This document shows, piece after piece, positions 12,501-23,016 of a DNA stretch of 64,000 nucleotides (position 1 is the stretch's first letter; each line of letters begins with the position of its first letter). A program made the translations under genes and the position numbers. This stretch comes from Icerya purchasi (taxonomy: Eukaryota; Arthropoda; Insecta; Hemiptera; Monophlebidae). The notes under the pieces are model-generated. The model was given only the letters and a program-made list of their open reading frames with translations. It ran no database searches and was not told the DNA's origin. The stretch spans positions 222,503,291-222,567,290 of the forward strand of contig CM077115.1 in assembly GCA_039619475.1 (NCBI GenBank), read 5' to 3'.

Positions 12501-15500
12501 GTATACTAATCGGTCGGATTTTTATTTCTATTTGGCACTTTTTTATCAATGTCTTTTTTCCAGCCTAAAACACTGTCGCATATCCTGCAAACAAAATAAT
12601 CGAAAGCAGCGTCTTTTTGAGTTTTTTTGCTTTTTTTTTTTTTTTTTTGCAAACCATCTGCAATCTATCTACGAGTGCCGATTTTCATAAAAACCGACCT
12701 AGCCGTTTTCGAGATGCTAGCGTTCCGATATTTGCAAGAATACAAAAGCATATGAAAACAAATCAATTTAAATGAATGCGTTTAAAAAACAAATATTCTG
12801 CATTTAGTATCTAGCGGACACGTGTGCCGCACCGTATACACACATATACTGTTTTAATTTCTTTACTGTATTATTTTCTCTGTTTCTAGCTCCTTTGGAT
12901 CTATTTCTGGCCAGCGGCAACTTCCCGCCGGGAAAAGAAAATTTAAAAGTAAGTCTCGGGAAATACTTGATTTAAATTACTCGATTTCGAGCAGACGTTC
13001 TAAGCAATTTTACTTCGATTCACGTTTACATTCGCTTTCACAGTCACCATTTTCAAAATAGGCTGTATAAATGTGAGAGGTAACACCTTCGTTTCCCTTA
13101 TACCTTTAGCTAACGTAAAGGGAATTAACGTTACGACATCAAAAGCCTTTAATTTGACAAACAGTAAATGTTCCGCCCTGGTTAACCGTTAGGAACGATT
13201 TCTATATCACATTGTAAAATTCCAAGTTTCGGAAGCGGGAAAAACTTTATTCATTTATTTTTCTGAATTGTTCCGTTTTAAATTCAGCTTTTTTTGCGAC
13301 ATTTATAATGCAACTTTAATCACGAGCCTAGCATTAAGAGAAATACTCATTATGTGATTTTCAACGACCAGTGTAACATTCTAATGATATAAAATGCCAT
13401 TTTGGAAACACTTTACGCGGCTAACTTCGATTTCTGCTTAATTCAGGGACAATGCTAATTCACACTCGCCTATCATCAGCTTTTTCTCTTTTAAGCGATA
13501 GAATTTAGTAAAACCCATATAGGAGCCTGAATTAAACGTGGAATATTTTGACGAATACACATGCACAGCTACATCATCATCAGCTGAGATCAGCTGGATC
13601 GAAACGAACAACCAGTGACCCCGGATGCCGTTCAAAAAGCTTGTAACTGCAAATTAATGCTGTTAACACATTTTCATGATTTCGTCTTTTGCGTGGATAC
13701 ATATGTATTTAACCCATGAAGTTGATTAGTACTGATGTGCCAATTTTCTCAACCAGCTCTCGATCTGTACAAAGTTTTACTACCTTTTCAATAACTTTAT
13801 ATGTCCGATTTATTTCATAGCTTCAGTACGGTTTAGAGATGGTAAAATGCTATGTTATCGCTATTTTAAAATGGTAACCTAAAAACAGCAGCTATCGTTA
13901 TTATCGCTGCTATTAATTCAACCATACTAAGTATATATATATATATAGAAGTTTGATATTAATTTTTAAGGCCCCTTACCTATTACAGCGAGGAATGTGA
14001 AATATGAAATGTGTTATTCCCAACTGCCTATTGCAGGCAAGTTCACTGAGCACGAAAAATTTTAATTTGTAATTAAATTAGGGAATTAGTTTTTCGGTTT
14101 TTTTGTAAGCGTTGTTTAGTTTTTTAAATTTATTTTTAAATATATGTAAAAGTGTAATAAATCTAATTTGCCTTTATTTGATGTTTCGTTAAGTTTTAGT
14201 GTACATATTATTAAATTTTATTTTATAAAAAATTAAAGGAATAATTTTTCTATAATTTTTAAACAAGTTCAATTAACTCCTTTACTTTTCAGTAATTTGT
14301 AGGTTAAGCAAAATTAATAAATAATAACACAAATTAATGCAAATGAAAGATAAAAAATTAATTTGAACAACATAAAACGCAATTAAATATTTAAACTTTA
14401 AAAATTTTTAATAAACTAGCGGAGTTGTACACTAGCTGTTACTGTAGCAATAGCGCTCGCCTTTTGCTGTACCAATAGTACTCGCAGGGGCAACATAGCA
14501 TTGGCAGTTGCTAAACGGAATAGCCAGTAACAGTCATTATTATTCGAGGCGATTGATTTTCAAAGCACCATGTAAAATTAGGTCATTTACACATTAATTT
14601 AGAACTAAAAAAAATATCCTTTTTAATACTAACATTTTTTTTAATAAATGATTTCAGTTATTTTTCGCTGTTCAATACGTTTTCTATTCTCAGAGTAATT
14701 TAATATTGCCGTATAAAATTAAAGCTAACGAATCGCAGATACTTCTTTTATTTTATAGTGCCATACTCAGCTTCTGATATTCGTAGGATACTACATATTC
14801 GTAGGATACTACAGAACGAAAATACGTTGATTGGTATTATTGAATATATTATATATTACCGGTGAAAAAGTAATCGTTAGTTCTACAGCATTACCAGAGT
14901 GGCAGATCCATAGAAGTGATATTTTGAATATATTCCGCCTCCTCGAAATTTTTTTAACTTTTTTTTAACATGAAATATCGATGCGTAACATTTTAAACAA
15001 GGAACCGAAAATATCAAAGATTAAATAATTAATTATCTCGAGATGATTTTCTTCAAACTGAAAGAAATACAAGGAAATTTTGAGTTCAGTCCCTTCATCG
15101 CCGTGCAGAAATTAATTTTTAGGACCGCCCTTGAGCTTTTCGACCGATTAAACTCAGCCGAATGGTAATAAAACTTTTACGGGTAAATAATAGCGATATT
15201 TATACGGTAATAGTGTATATAATTTGAAAAGAGCAACTAGTTACTTGAAATTTTAATTAGTACGAAAGTCGATAAATTATGTTACCTTTATTTACTTTTA
15301 TTAAAAGTTATCTAAAAAAATTATTATTTTTCTTTTTGCAGTGCTTTTTCGAATGCCTAAGTGACAACCTTGGAATTGTAAGTATCAGTTGTTTTTTTTC
15401 TACAGCGATAATAATTTTCTTTTTCTTGCTACTATTTTAAAATATAAATCACATTCTTACACATTTGGCTCCTTTTTTCTTTTGCTCCATCGACCACTTT

Positions 15501-15588
15501 ACTTATTTTTGTTTCCAAAGCTGTATTAATTTCTTCTTAAATTATTGCAAATATCTTTCAACTTTTTTTCTTTTTTGATAGTTCCGAG

Positions 15589-15636
<48 letters not shown>

Positions 15637-18595
15637 TTTTATTCGTCATTCACTTCCTACATAACATTTTATTTATTTTTTTCTACGCTAACTTTATAAA
15701 GCCGTGACCAGATGTCATCACGTCACTATCACACACCGTGCATTATAATCTTTCATCATAATTTTTAAGTTATATATTGCTCAGTCAAACTCTGCACCGT
15801 GTAAAACTTAATAATTTAATCCTTCCGTTGCTTCTAAATAATTCCTCTTCAGTACCAATCTCTTAACATTACTTCAGTTTTATTATCGTTCTTAGTAGGA
15901 CAAGTCTTCAGATGCAAACTAATGCAATATCTTCTGCTGTGTTTTATACACTAGATATTCTCGATTGTTTTTTTCTTTTAAAAAGCTTCTTTCCTCAGTT
16001 TTAAAAAACTTAACGAGCACATTCTTGATCTATCGTACATAGTCAATCTCGATGCGCCATTTATATCGTTTGATAGTCATAAAAACGAATCTTTGCAGAA
16101 TTTTGGTTAATAAATTTATAGTCAATGGAAGAAATCAAATAAATATGCGGTAGCAGCTAGAAAAGAAAATCCAACAATATACTATAGTCCGTTCAACGAA
16201 AATGTGCCGTTGGAAAAAATCGATATAAATCGATATTTATGATCCACTTATGGGACCACCGTTAGTAGATAATAAATATCGATTTTATCGACTTTTTCCA
16301 TTGGCACATTTTCATTGAACGGACTGTAGCAAAAATAAATTGAATATATACTGATGAAATCTGAAGATCTGACCTATGTCCCATCCTCAATATTAAGAAA
16401 GAAAAAATTCAAGAAACATTTCAAGAAACATTAGTATTACACCCGAGCGAAATATATAGTATGTGTATATTGTTTAATCCGAAAGAAACCTAAACAGTAA
16501 TCTTTTAGATTCAGACTGTGTTTGATAAAAGTTTCATCGAGTAATAACAAAAAAAAAAAGAATTCGCACTACGCTTTTTCAAGATTAACATTTTAAAAAT
16601 TCGCTGTTACAAAAAATTTGTTTACCATTCGTTTCATTTTTTTTCACAGATAAACGGAAAGGAATTTGACGTACAGAAAATTAAAACTGTAAGAGAAGAA
16701 AACAAAAACGAATCAGAACTAGTTTTCTTCAGCGATCCAGCTTTACAAGCGTGTTCTGATAAACTCGGTAGGTAGAATTGTTTTTTTTTCCGCATCTGTC
16801 TAGATTGAAATGTATACAATCCACTAAAAAAATGAACCCGACTCCGTAATTTCGTAAGAATTATAATAACGATGACGCTAATCTAAGATAAAAGAAAATA
16901 AATTTCACACCTATGGTTTTAAAGACTGCCGCAACATCCCTGAGGGAAGTTCATCAAATTTAACTCTCTTGGTAAAGTATCATGGATTATGGAATGTAAA
17001 CGTTTCATAATCGGCGCTGTAGCAAGTAGGAGGATCCGGCTTTTTTTTTCCGATTGCTTTAGTTTGCCTGAATTTTTTGGTACTCAGTTTTTTGGGCCGG
17101 ATAAACCAAAGAACGTCATATAAAACAAATTTCAAACTGGAGTGACCTCTGATTTCTATTATACTTTAAAAAATCACAAAACACAATCAGCTTAAAAAAC
17201 TGATAACCTTCAACTTTACCTGACCTTACAGTTTTATCGAACTGACAACAGTAATATCGCATTCAATCATCACGGTTCTCTTTTATTTGCCGGCGTTAGG
17301 TAACATGTTACTAACATAATAGTTATATATAACCCCCCCCCCCACACACACAAAAAAACAACAAAAAAAAACGGTCTGCTTTAACCGTGATTATTGATGT
17401 TATCAATTTTTCATGGCGCGATAAAGTAACAGCACGAAAAGAAGAAAATAAATTCAAGGAATAATTTTGAACTGAGATAGAAGATTTTAACGAATTAAAT
17501 TTATTTAAAAAAAAAGGAAAAATATCATAATTTATGAAAATTCAACTAACTTATTCGGTTAAAAGCTAAAATGTTTTGTCAGTACGCCTCAATGATCGCA
17601 TTATTGTCTAAACATCCTCTATGTACCTTCTATTTGCTCGGCAAACTATTTACTTTATATATATATATATATATATATTTACATTTTTATATATATATAT
17701 TTACATTTATATATATATATATGTTTACATTTACATATATATATATATATATATATCAGGCCCGTGCCCAGAATTTTGGAGGGGGGGGTGAAAATTTTCT
17801 TCACATATTTACTTTATAAATAATAATACATTTTTCACTAATATTCATACTATTAATAATTTCCATCATTTTGATTTATCTATTAATAATTTACATAAAT
17901 GAATTACTGCATAAACATTATTAAAAATTACATATGTTATTAATTATACTCGTAATAAAAAATTTTGCATAAAATATTAATGAAGTACCTAAAAATATGG
18001 AACATATTTTTTCTTTTTTCTTTTAAAGGTAGGTAAGAAACCCTAAAAAATCATCAATATTTATTTTAAATTTTTGATTTTTTTCATATTTTTGTGTATT
18101 TATAATAACTATTTCAGTTCTAATTCCCCCCGTGGACACGGCCTTGATATATATATATATATATATAAAACTCGGCCACTTTGGCCTCGCAAGGGGCTGT
18201 GCCCATTGACCCCTCCTGCTTTCATTCCTGTCTCTTTCTCTTCTATACTTTGTATAAAATGATCAAAATTTACAACGTAATTCTTACTGGCAACAACACA
18301 CACAAAAAATAACATAACCACAAAAATCCTATTCTAACATTTACCTTCCGTTATATAAAATTAAGACATTTTTTCGTTACATTTTTCGTTACATATTTCA
18401 TTACATAAAATTGTGACATTTTTTAAATAACAATAACAAAAATCCTACAAAATATAACAAACGTTACATAAAATTGGGACATTTTTTTGGGATATTTAGC
18501 GTTACATAAAATTGGGACATTTTTTTGGGATATTTAGCGTTACATAAAATTGGGACATTTTTTCGAATGGGGGGTAGCCTAAGAATTACGTTGTA

Positions 18596-18639
<44 letters not shown>

Positions 18640-19715
18640 TAATTACAACGTAATTCTTAGACTACCCCCCATTAGAAAAAATGTCCCAATTTTATGTAAC
18701 GTTTGTTATATTTCATAGGATTTTTGTGATTATGTTATTATATTCTACGTTGTAAATTTTGATCATTTTATAGAAAGTATAGAAGAGAAAGAGACAGAAA
18801 TGTAAGCAAGACGGGTCAAAGGGTACAGCCCCTTGCAAGGTCAAAATGGCTGAGTTTATATATATTTATACATATATATATACTCATCATAGCCACCGTA
18901 TTAAAAAAGGACACTACTCGAAATTTTTTTATTTTAAAATACCACAGAAATTCCATTATCACATCAAAGAACATCAATATGTTCCGTCATTTGCAGAATC
19001 TGAATCCACGAGGTGCATCGAACTACAGCCATCACGGCTACCGATGTACTCGTTAAATATCCCTTCACTGTCACTTTCTAAAGACATTTTTATAGTAAAT
19101 AAAAACACAAACTCACGCAATAACCAGTGGCGGAAAAACAGAGATGCAAGAGTAACACAGCGTACTGGCCACACCGTGGAGTATATACATAAAATTGCGA
19201 AACAAATTAAGAATACAAGTGGTGTACGCAACGTACATCCGCGGGAATTGTGCCAACTCTTAACGAAAAAAATCAGGTAATTTCTTTGCGACCCTAACAA
19301 CACATAGGCCAACTCATCACCGACTCCAGCCTGATGATCTCCGGACCAGTGCTTCTGAACGTTTCCGTTTTATCATGCTTCGGCTATGAGCCAGTAAAAA
19401 CTTGATCATTTTTTATTCTCAACCGGTAAAAATCAATAACTCGCCAACGGACACTAGTATTAATTAAAACAAATAAGAAAACCTGCATGTGACAAAAGTA
19501 ATTTTATAACGTAATGCCACTTATTTATCGCTACATTTGTTGAAATTATATATAAAGATGCTTAAAAATAAAAATACTTTTAGTTTAATTTTTTAGTACC
19601 CGCTGCTTGTAAGTATTATAATTTCTTTTAATATCAAATTTTTGTTTAATGGGAAAATATTTTTCGTTTCTAAATTTTCATCTTGACCGTGTGTTAATCA
19701 CTATAATTATATTAA

Positions 19716-19761
<46 letters not shown>

Positions 19762-22700
19762 AAACATCGACATCAACATACACTTGTCAATTGTTTTCCT
19801 TTTATAGAAGCTGAAAATAAAATGAGTCGACCGCCTAGAAGCTAAACTAATTCGAAATAGGATCATTACAAATGCAAACTACACATTATCGTGGTGATTT
19901 TTTTTCTTTGTGGAAGTTTTTTTAGGGAGACGACGATCTGAATTTTAATAATTCTAATAACAAATAAGGCGTGGAAACTTTCTGAGTTTTTTAAAAAGAT
20001 TTCGAGAAAGAACGATAATGACGCAAACATTTTTAAACACTCGTATATATTTATATATATATATAGATTTACAGGGATGCTACGCGAAAAATATATCATG
20101 ATGATATTGTAAGTTCAAAATGAGAATGTTTTGAATTTATTATTATGCAAATGTAAATTTTTAATCAATCTTGTTTTATTATATTTAATTGCAGTGGCGC
20201 AGCTTGTCTTAGACGGGCCCTGTATCAAAATTTGTTGGTGGGCCCTAATAAAGTGTTAAGATTTTTCATAAAAGAAACAAAAACGCTCGCATTAAATTAA
20301 AATAACTATTTATTGATTATATGTTATTACTTACAATAAATGCTCCTAGGAGCTAAGTTACAATTCAATCCAAACAATTCCACTTCATTCAAATGTACAC
20401 TTTTCTCGCCTTTTTTTCGTCGGCAAACTTATTTATTAAATCATCCATAGATAAAAACGATTTCAGCTTTTCTAGAGAATATGACCCTACTTCTCAATAA
20501 CTAATAACGAATTGTGGGAACATAGACGAATGGGTGCGGTTTTATCTCAGTTCTGAAAGTCACACTACATTTTTTACGAATTTCTGCTCACACACCTTCA
20601 GGGCCCCTGTACCCCGGGCGCCCCATATCATTGATTGATACGGCGGTAGCTACGCCCCTGTTTAATTGCCTAATTTTAATTTTTATTTCTTACTGTTTTA
20701 TTTCTCATCGATAAATTAAATTTACAAATGTTCTCTTAGAAAAACAATTAACGTAAATTTAGCTAGATGAATAAAATATAGCAGCAATGATACGAGTAAT
20801 AATTTAATATTTTTCTGTGAAAGTGAATAATAATTCGTGTTTTTTTGACACAGTCCAATGTCATCTCTAGTTTGTACTTATTAGCGAGTTTTTACCAGCT
20901 CGGCTGGAAATAAGAGTATGCTGCCTAGCCGGTGTCCCCGCGGTGTAGGATAGAGAAAAAGTTGAGAAACACTAATCAAAATTATTCACTTTTATACGAT
21001 TTGTTGGGTATCGTGGTGTGGTCGGCTATCAGTTACCAGTTGGTCAATATATTATTGGTTATCAGCTAGTCGATTAGTCGAAGACGCATTTTCGTAGTTA
21101 CCCTAAAATAGTTAGCAGTTGGCACCCAAGCCATGACATACCTAAATAATGTGCAAAAATTAAATAAGTATCGAATCACACTAAACAACGTTCAAACAAA
21201 GATACGCGTGTTCACCGAATTTCAGATGAAATTTTAAAAATGCCAATGCATTCGTCATAACTAACGTGGAATGTAAACGCTCACGACAAAATTATCTTAC
21301 ACTCGCGCAAGCGACTAAAAGTGACAATAATTAAGATGTGAAGAACCACATTATAAACTGTGTAATCGTATTTGTTGTTTACGATTGTAGGAGCGGAAAC
21401 TGTTTGCGACGGTGTTTATCAGTTCGTTAAGTGCGCTTTGGAATTTGTAAGTAATTTGCGATTATTTAATTTTCTATTTATATAACGGTGAACTATTGAC
21501 GTTTTAAACGGGAAAACGGTAAAAATGAAAAGAATCTCGATTCCACCTTTTTTTTTTTTTAAATTTACGTCCTAAATGGTTTTCCTTATAAAACATTTTC
21601 TTAGAAATATCGCAATTCTAATTAAATACTATTATTCAAGTTTTTCGTTAAATAACAATAAAATGTGTAGAAATTATTAATTAATTCGAACGGAAAATTA
21701 TTTCTTTCAGATTTATGTTAAACTTAAGAAATAATTGTTTCGAGTATTTTTGAAATTACTTCAAAACGTAATAATATGCGGATGGTTCCGATTCATTTAA
21801 TGAAAACTTTGCAAAAGAGTCCTTTCTAAAAAGGAAAAAAAAAAAATAAATAAATAAATTTCCTAAGTTCAGATTTAGAGAATTTAGGCTATTATCAACG
21901 TTTAATCGATGGTTAAAAGTCTACATATATAATCGGGGTGGATGGAAATGAATTAACGTCTATGAAAAAGAAAGAACTTTTTTTTAATATTATTAAGAAA
22001 TATCATCAGTCTTCCGTTGTAATGTGTACACACATTACATTGTACAGACTGTAAATAAACCAAACAAATTAAATAAAATATAAAATTTTTGAGAAAACGC
22101 GTGGTAAGAGCGAAAATGTTAGTGTATGTTGATGTGAGATCTAATTGTCGGGGGCGGCGATGAAAACGTGCCACCACGCAGTCCCACCGAGTGAGAGGCC
22201 CACTCCATTGACGAAAATGTCTGCGACTGGTCAAGAAGAAACAACGAAAGAAATGATCAAAAAAGACATGGTTTCGAGACTGCGATTCGAGAGTCAGTCA
22301 TCACTGTTTTACCTTTCTCTGGAATTTCTTCCGATCGTGTCGGAAATACCGGTAAAAATTAGATCAGGCAGTCGGATCACGGACGTGTATTAATCAATTG
22401 ATTCTCTCAAAAATTCGATCGACATGAACATGAAGTCTCGAATAGGAGAAACAAAGCGGAATTTCAGTAAAATCTGGACGGAAAAATTTAAAGGATTCCA
22501 CACCTGCTGTCGATTGCAATCTCCGCCGCCCGAAGGATATCGGAACATCGAAGCAACGAACTGCACATCACTCTACTGATAACAGTGACGACACGTACAA
22601 TTTCGTTATACTTTTAAATGATCTTTTCTTATCCTTCTATTCGTTTGTTCCTAATTAAAATTGTATTTTTCAGATTGATGTGGTGTGGTTTAATTTCATT

Positions 22701-23016
22701 AATACTCTGTACGAAAAAATCGATACAATTTTATAATAATAATAAAATAATTAATTATTTCGTCCACGGTAATGAAGTGGCAAGCGTGACTACTAAATGA
22801 TACCGTTACTATACTATTTATGCGAATCCTAAATTTAACTTAGGCATAATAGCATTCTTCAGTAAGTGACAAATATATATATATATATATATATTTTTTT
22901 TTTTTTTAATTTACGGTATAAATTTCTAAATTTGAAAAATTATTGAAAAACTGTAAATTTATTGCATCTTTCTGTTTACTTCCTAGAATCAGAAACTGCA
23001 AGCGGCCGGCCACTAG
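7471..23016 (+). CDS. Classical odorant-binding protein, six coding exons
   Basis: Joined coding exons: 7471-7588, 12890-12948, 15342-15377, 16650-16767, 21391-21446 and 22987-23016, all with GT-AG borders and consistent phases, giving 138 residues. Residues 1 to about 22 form a signal peptide (FILIASLCFIAYV core). The mature part has the insect PBP/GOBP six-cysteine pattern: C31, C60, C64, C106, C116, C125, i.e. C1-X28-C2-X3-C3-X41-C4-X9-C5-X8-C6; the X3 and X8 spacings are diagnostic. Members are small secreted helical proteins held by three disulfides that bind hydrophobic ligands in sensillar lymph or other body fluids. The ATG is chosen because it starts the signal peptide. The last exon (NQKLQAAGH then stop) is the least certain, being only 30 bases; another acceptor at 22674 is possible. 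The ligand and expression site cannot be read from sequence. Confidence 0.9.
8512..9107 (+). repeat. Hairpin-ended, microsatellite-flanked repeat, copy 1
   Basis: It begins attacaacgtaattcttagg and ends with two hairpins, AAGGGGC-ACA-GCCCCTT at 9070-9086 and GGCC-AAAAT-GGCC at 9091-9103, followed directly by (TA)n. The start is itself a small hairpin (ATTAC-AAC-GTAAT). Copies at 18169-18598 (minus) and 18640-18855 (plus) share both ends. In this copy an internal block is duplicated: 8598-8711 resembles 8902-9020 (an acttccaaaaa string, a T tract, then cataactyatattyatatag accgatttt). The structure recalls non-autonomous Helentron/DINE-like elements, but that assignment is inference. No coding capacity. 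Confidence 0.75.
9108..9178. repeat. (TA)n microsatellite with interspersed CA steps
   Basis: Alternating TA with occasional tatacata interruptions separates the hairpin-ended repeat from the next MITE. It lies in intron 1. Confidence 0.9.
9179..9477. mobile_element. hAT-like MITE inserted in a (TA)n tract
   Basis: The left end CAAGGACGTCGCCAGCC and the reverse complement of the right end (CATGGGCGTCGCCAGCG) form GC-rich imperfect inverted repeats, and G-rich/C-rich tracts follow inside both ends. The element sits between two TA tracts, so an 8-bp target duplication of TA repeats is possible but cannot be proven. The GGCGTCGCCAGC-type ends match the general look of hAT MITEs. About 299 bp, no coding capacity. 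Confidence 0.65.
9478..9519. repeat. (TA)n(TG)n microsatellite
   Basis: Pure TA repeats change to TG repeats at about 9506. It directly abuts the right end of the MITE. Confidence 0.9.
11051..11729 (-). mobile_element. 5'-truncated non-LTR retrotransposon with 13-bp target duplication
   Basis: The string aatcggaccttat occurs at 11038-11050 and again at 11730-11742, flanking the insertion. On the minus strand the element encodes the end of an I-group protein: an ADRAAKGAA segment that follows an RNase H domain, a VRPWKTQLSR block, IVTRLRLDIHNSHMG, then after a frameshift a Cys-rich C-terminus (CSICN, FHILTECPQF). The 3' end carries short TAAA-type repeats rather than a pure A tail. The same VRPWKT and IVTRLR blocks occur in the element at 24254-25939, so the two belong to related families. 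Confidence 0.85.
12189..12307. repeat. Small inverted repeat, possible MITE
   Basis: The string gattaaattgggatatttct near 12190 is matched in inverse by agaaatgtcccaatttaatc near 12288, enclosing about 75 bases. No clear target duplication was found, so mobility is uncertain. Confidence 0.45.
12949..15341 (+). other. Intron 2 of the odorant-binding protein gene
   Basis: This 2.4-kb phase-0 intron (donor gtaagt, acceptor tttttgcag) is AT-rich. It contains an 18-bp tandem duplication (attcgtaggatactacat) at about 14782-14817. No coding region or clear transposon was recognised. Confidence 0.8.
15596..15631. repeat. (TA)n microsatellite
   Basis: An uninterrupted TA array of about 36 bases in intron 3. 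Confidence 0.95.
16185..16326. mobile_element. Tc1/mariner-type MITE with TA target duplication
   Basis: The left end TAGTCCGTTCAACGAAAATG is mirrored by cattttcattgaacggactg at the right end, with TA at 16183-16184 and 16327-16328. The inverted arms continue inward (ttggaaaaaatcgat against atcgactttttccat) so that most of the 142 bases can fold back. No coding capacity. It lies in intron 3. Confidence 0.85.
17659..17756. repeat. Compound (TA)n microsatellite
   Basis: TA arrays broken by tttacatt interruptions, ending at the left end of the following MITE. Confidence 0.9.
17757..18146. mobile_element. hAT-like MITE between (TA)n tracts
   Basis: The left end CAGGCCCGTGCCCAGAATTT and the reverse complement of the right end (CAAGGCCGTGTCCACGGGGG) are imperfect inverted repeats, with a G tract or C tract just inside. 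TA repeats flank both sides, hiding any target duplication. Same architecture as 9179-9477 but a different internal sequence. About 390 bp, no coding capacity. Confidence 0.65.
18169..18598 (-). repeat. Hairpin-ended, microsatellite-flanked repeat, copy 2
   Basis: Read on the minus strand it starts attacaacgtaattcttagg and ends GGGCACAGCCC, then GGCCAAAGTGGCC, then (TA)n, as in copy 1 at 8512-9107. It faces copy 3 head to head across a (TA)n tract. Inside are direct 38-bp subrepeats (next entry). Confidence 0.8.
18463..18564. repeat. 38-bp tandem subrepeats inside the hairpin-ended repeat
   Basis: The unit gttacataaaattgggaca plus ttttttggg atatttagc occurs at 18463-18500 and 18501-18538, with a partial third copy from 18539. 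The first two copies are identical, which implies recent slippage or unequal exchange. Confidence 0.9.
18599..18639. repeat. (TA)n microsatellite at the axis of an inverted pair
   Basis: A TA array of about 40 bases separates two copies of the hairpin-ended repeat in head-to-head orientation. Confidence 0.95.
18640..18855 (+). repeat. Hairpin-ended, microsatellite-flanked repeat, copy 3
   Basis: It starts attacaacgtaattcttag, keeps the gtcccaattttatgtaacg and gaagagaaagagacagaaat blocks, and ends with weakened hairpins (GGGTACAGCCCC and GGTCAAAATGGCT) before TA repeats. It is shorter than copies 1 and 2. Confidence 0.8.
19719..19757. repeat. (TA)n microsatellite
   Basis: A TA array of about 39 bases in intron 4. 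Confidence 0.95.
20192..20660. mobile_element. hAT MITE with perfect 8-bp target duplication
   Basis: Identical 8-bp duplications (tttaattg) lie at 20184-20191 and 20661-20668, the length expected for hAT elements. The ends are CAGTGGCGCAGC on the left and, as reverse complement, CAGGGGCGTAGC on the right, the usual hAT terminal form. The 469-bp interior has no transposase. Internal gggccctgta and gggcccctgta strings near both ends extend the inverted symmetry. It lies in intron 4. Confidence 0.92.
21447..22986 (+). other. Intron 5 of the odorant-binding protein gene
   Basis: This 1.5-kb phase-0 intron (donor gtaagt, acceptor cttcctag) holds a less AT-rich patch at 22140-22560 with an 82-codon open frame that lacks recognisable motifs, and a (TA)n tract at 22872-22894. 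An alternative acceptor at 22673 (tttttcag) would give a different C-terminus of 20 residues (IDVVWFNFINTL and on). Confidence 0.7.

Larger units (their letters stand above)
7589..12889 (+). other. Intron 1 of the odorant-binding protein gene
   Basis: This 5.3-kb intron (donor g|gtaaga, acceptor tttctag) splits a codon at phase 1. It carries a hairpin-ended repeat (8512-9107), a hAT-like MITE (9179-9477), a truncated non-LTR insertion (11051-11729) and a small inverted repeat (12189-12307). The rest is AT-rich with no coding signal; a less AT-rich patch at 10210-10425 has a 65-codon open frame that I do not recognise. Confidence 0.85.
15378..16649 (+). other. Intron 3 of the odorant-binding protein gene
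   Basis: This 1.3-kb phase-0 intron (donor gtaagt, acceptor ttttcacag) contains a (TA)n microsatellite at 15596-15631 and a 142-bp MITE at 16185-16326. Confidence 0.8.
16768..21390 (+). other. Intron 4 of the odorant-binding protein gene
   Basis: This 4.6-kb phase-1 intron (donor g|gtaggt, acceptor gattgtag) carries a hAT-like MITE (17757-18146), two head-to-head hairpin-ended repeats (18169-18855), several (TA)n tracts and a hAT MITE with perfect target duplication (20192-20660). Overlapping open frames at 18846-19312 on both strands lack motifs and are not called. A hAT-like end may lie near 20975 (gttgagaaacact, preceded by ccccgcggtg) but its partner was not found. Confidence 0.8.

Noticed and set aside
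18846..19312. Overlapping 144- and 112-codon frames on opposite strands
   Set aside because: Neither has a recognisable motif; the plus frame starts in microsatellite DNA, and both lie inside an intron of the odorant-binding protein gene. I could not support either as a gene.
22145..22393. 82-codon plus-strand frame in a less AT-rich patch as a gene or exon
   Set aside because: No motif, no signal peptide and no fitting splice phase with the flanking odorant-binding protein exons.
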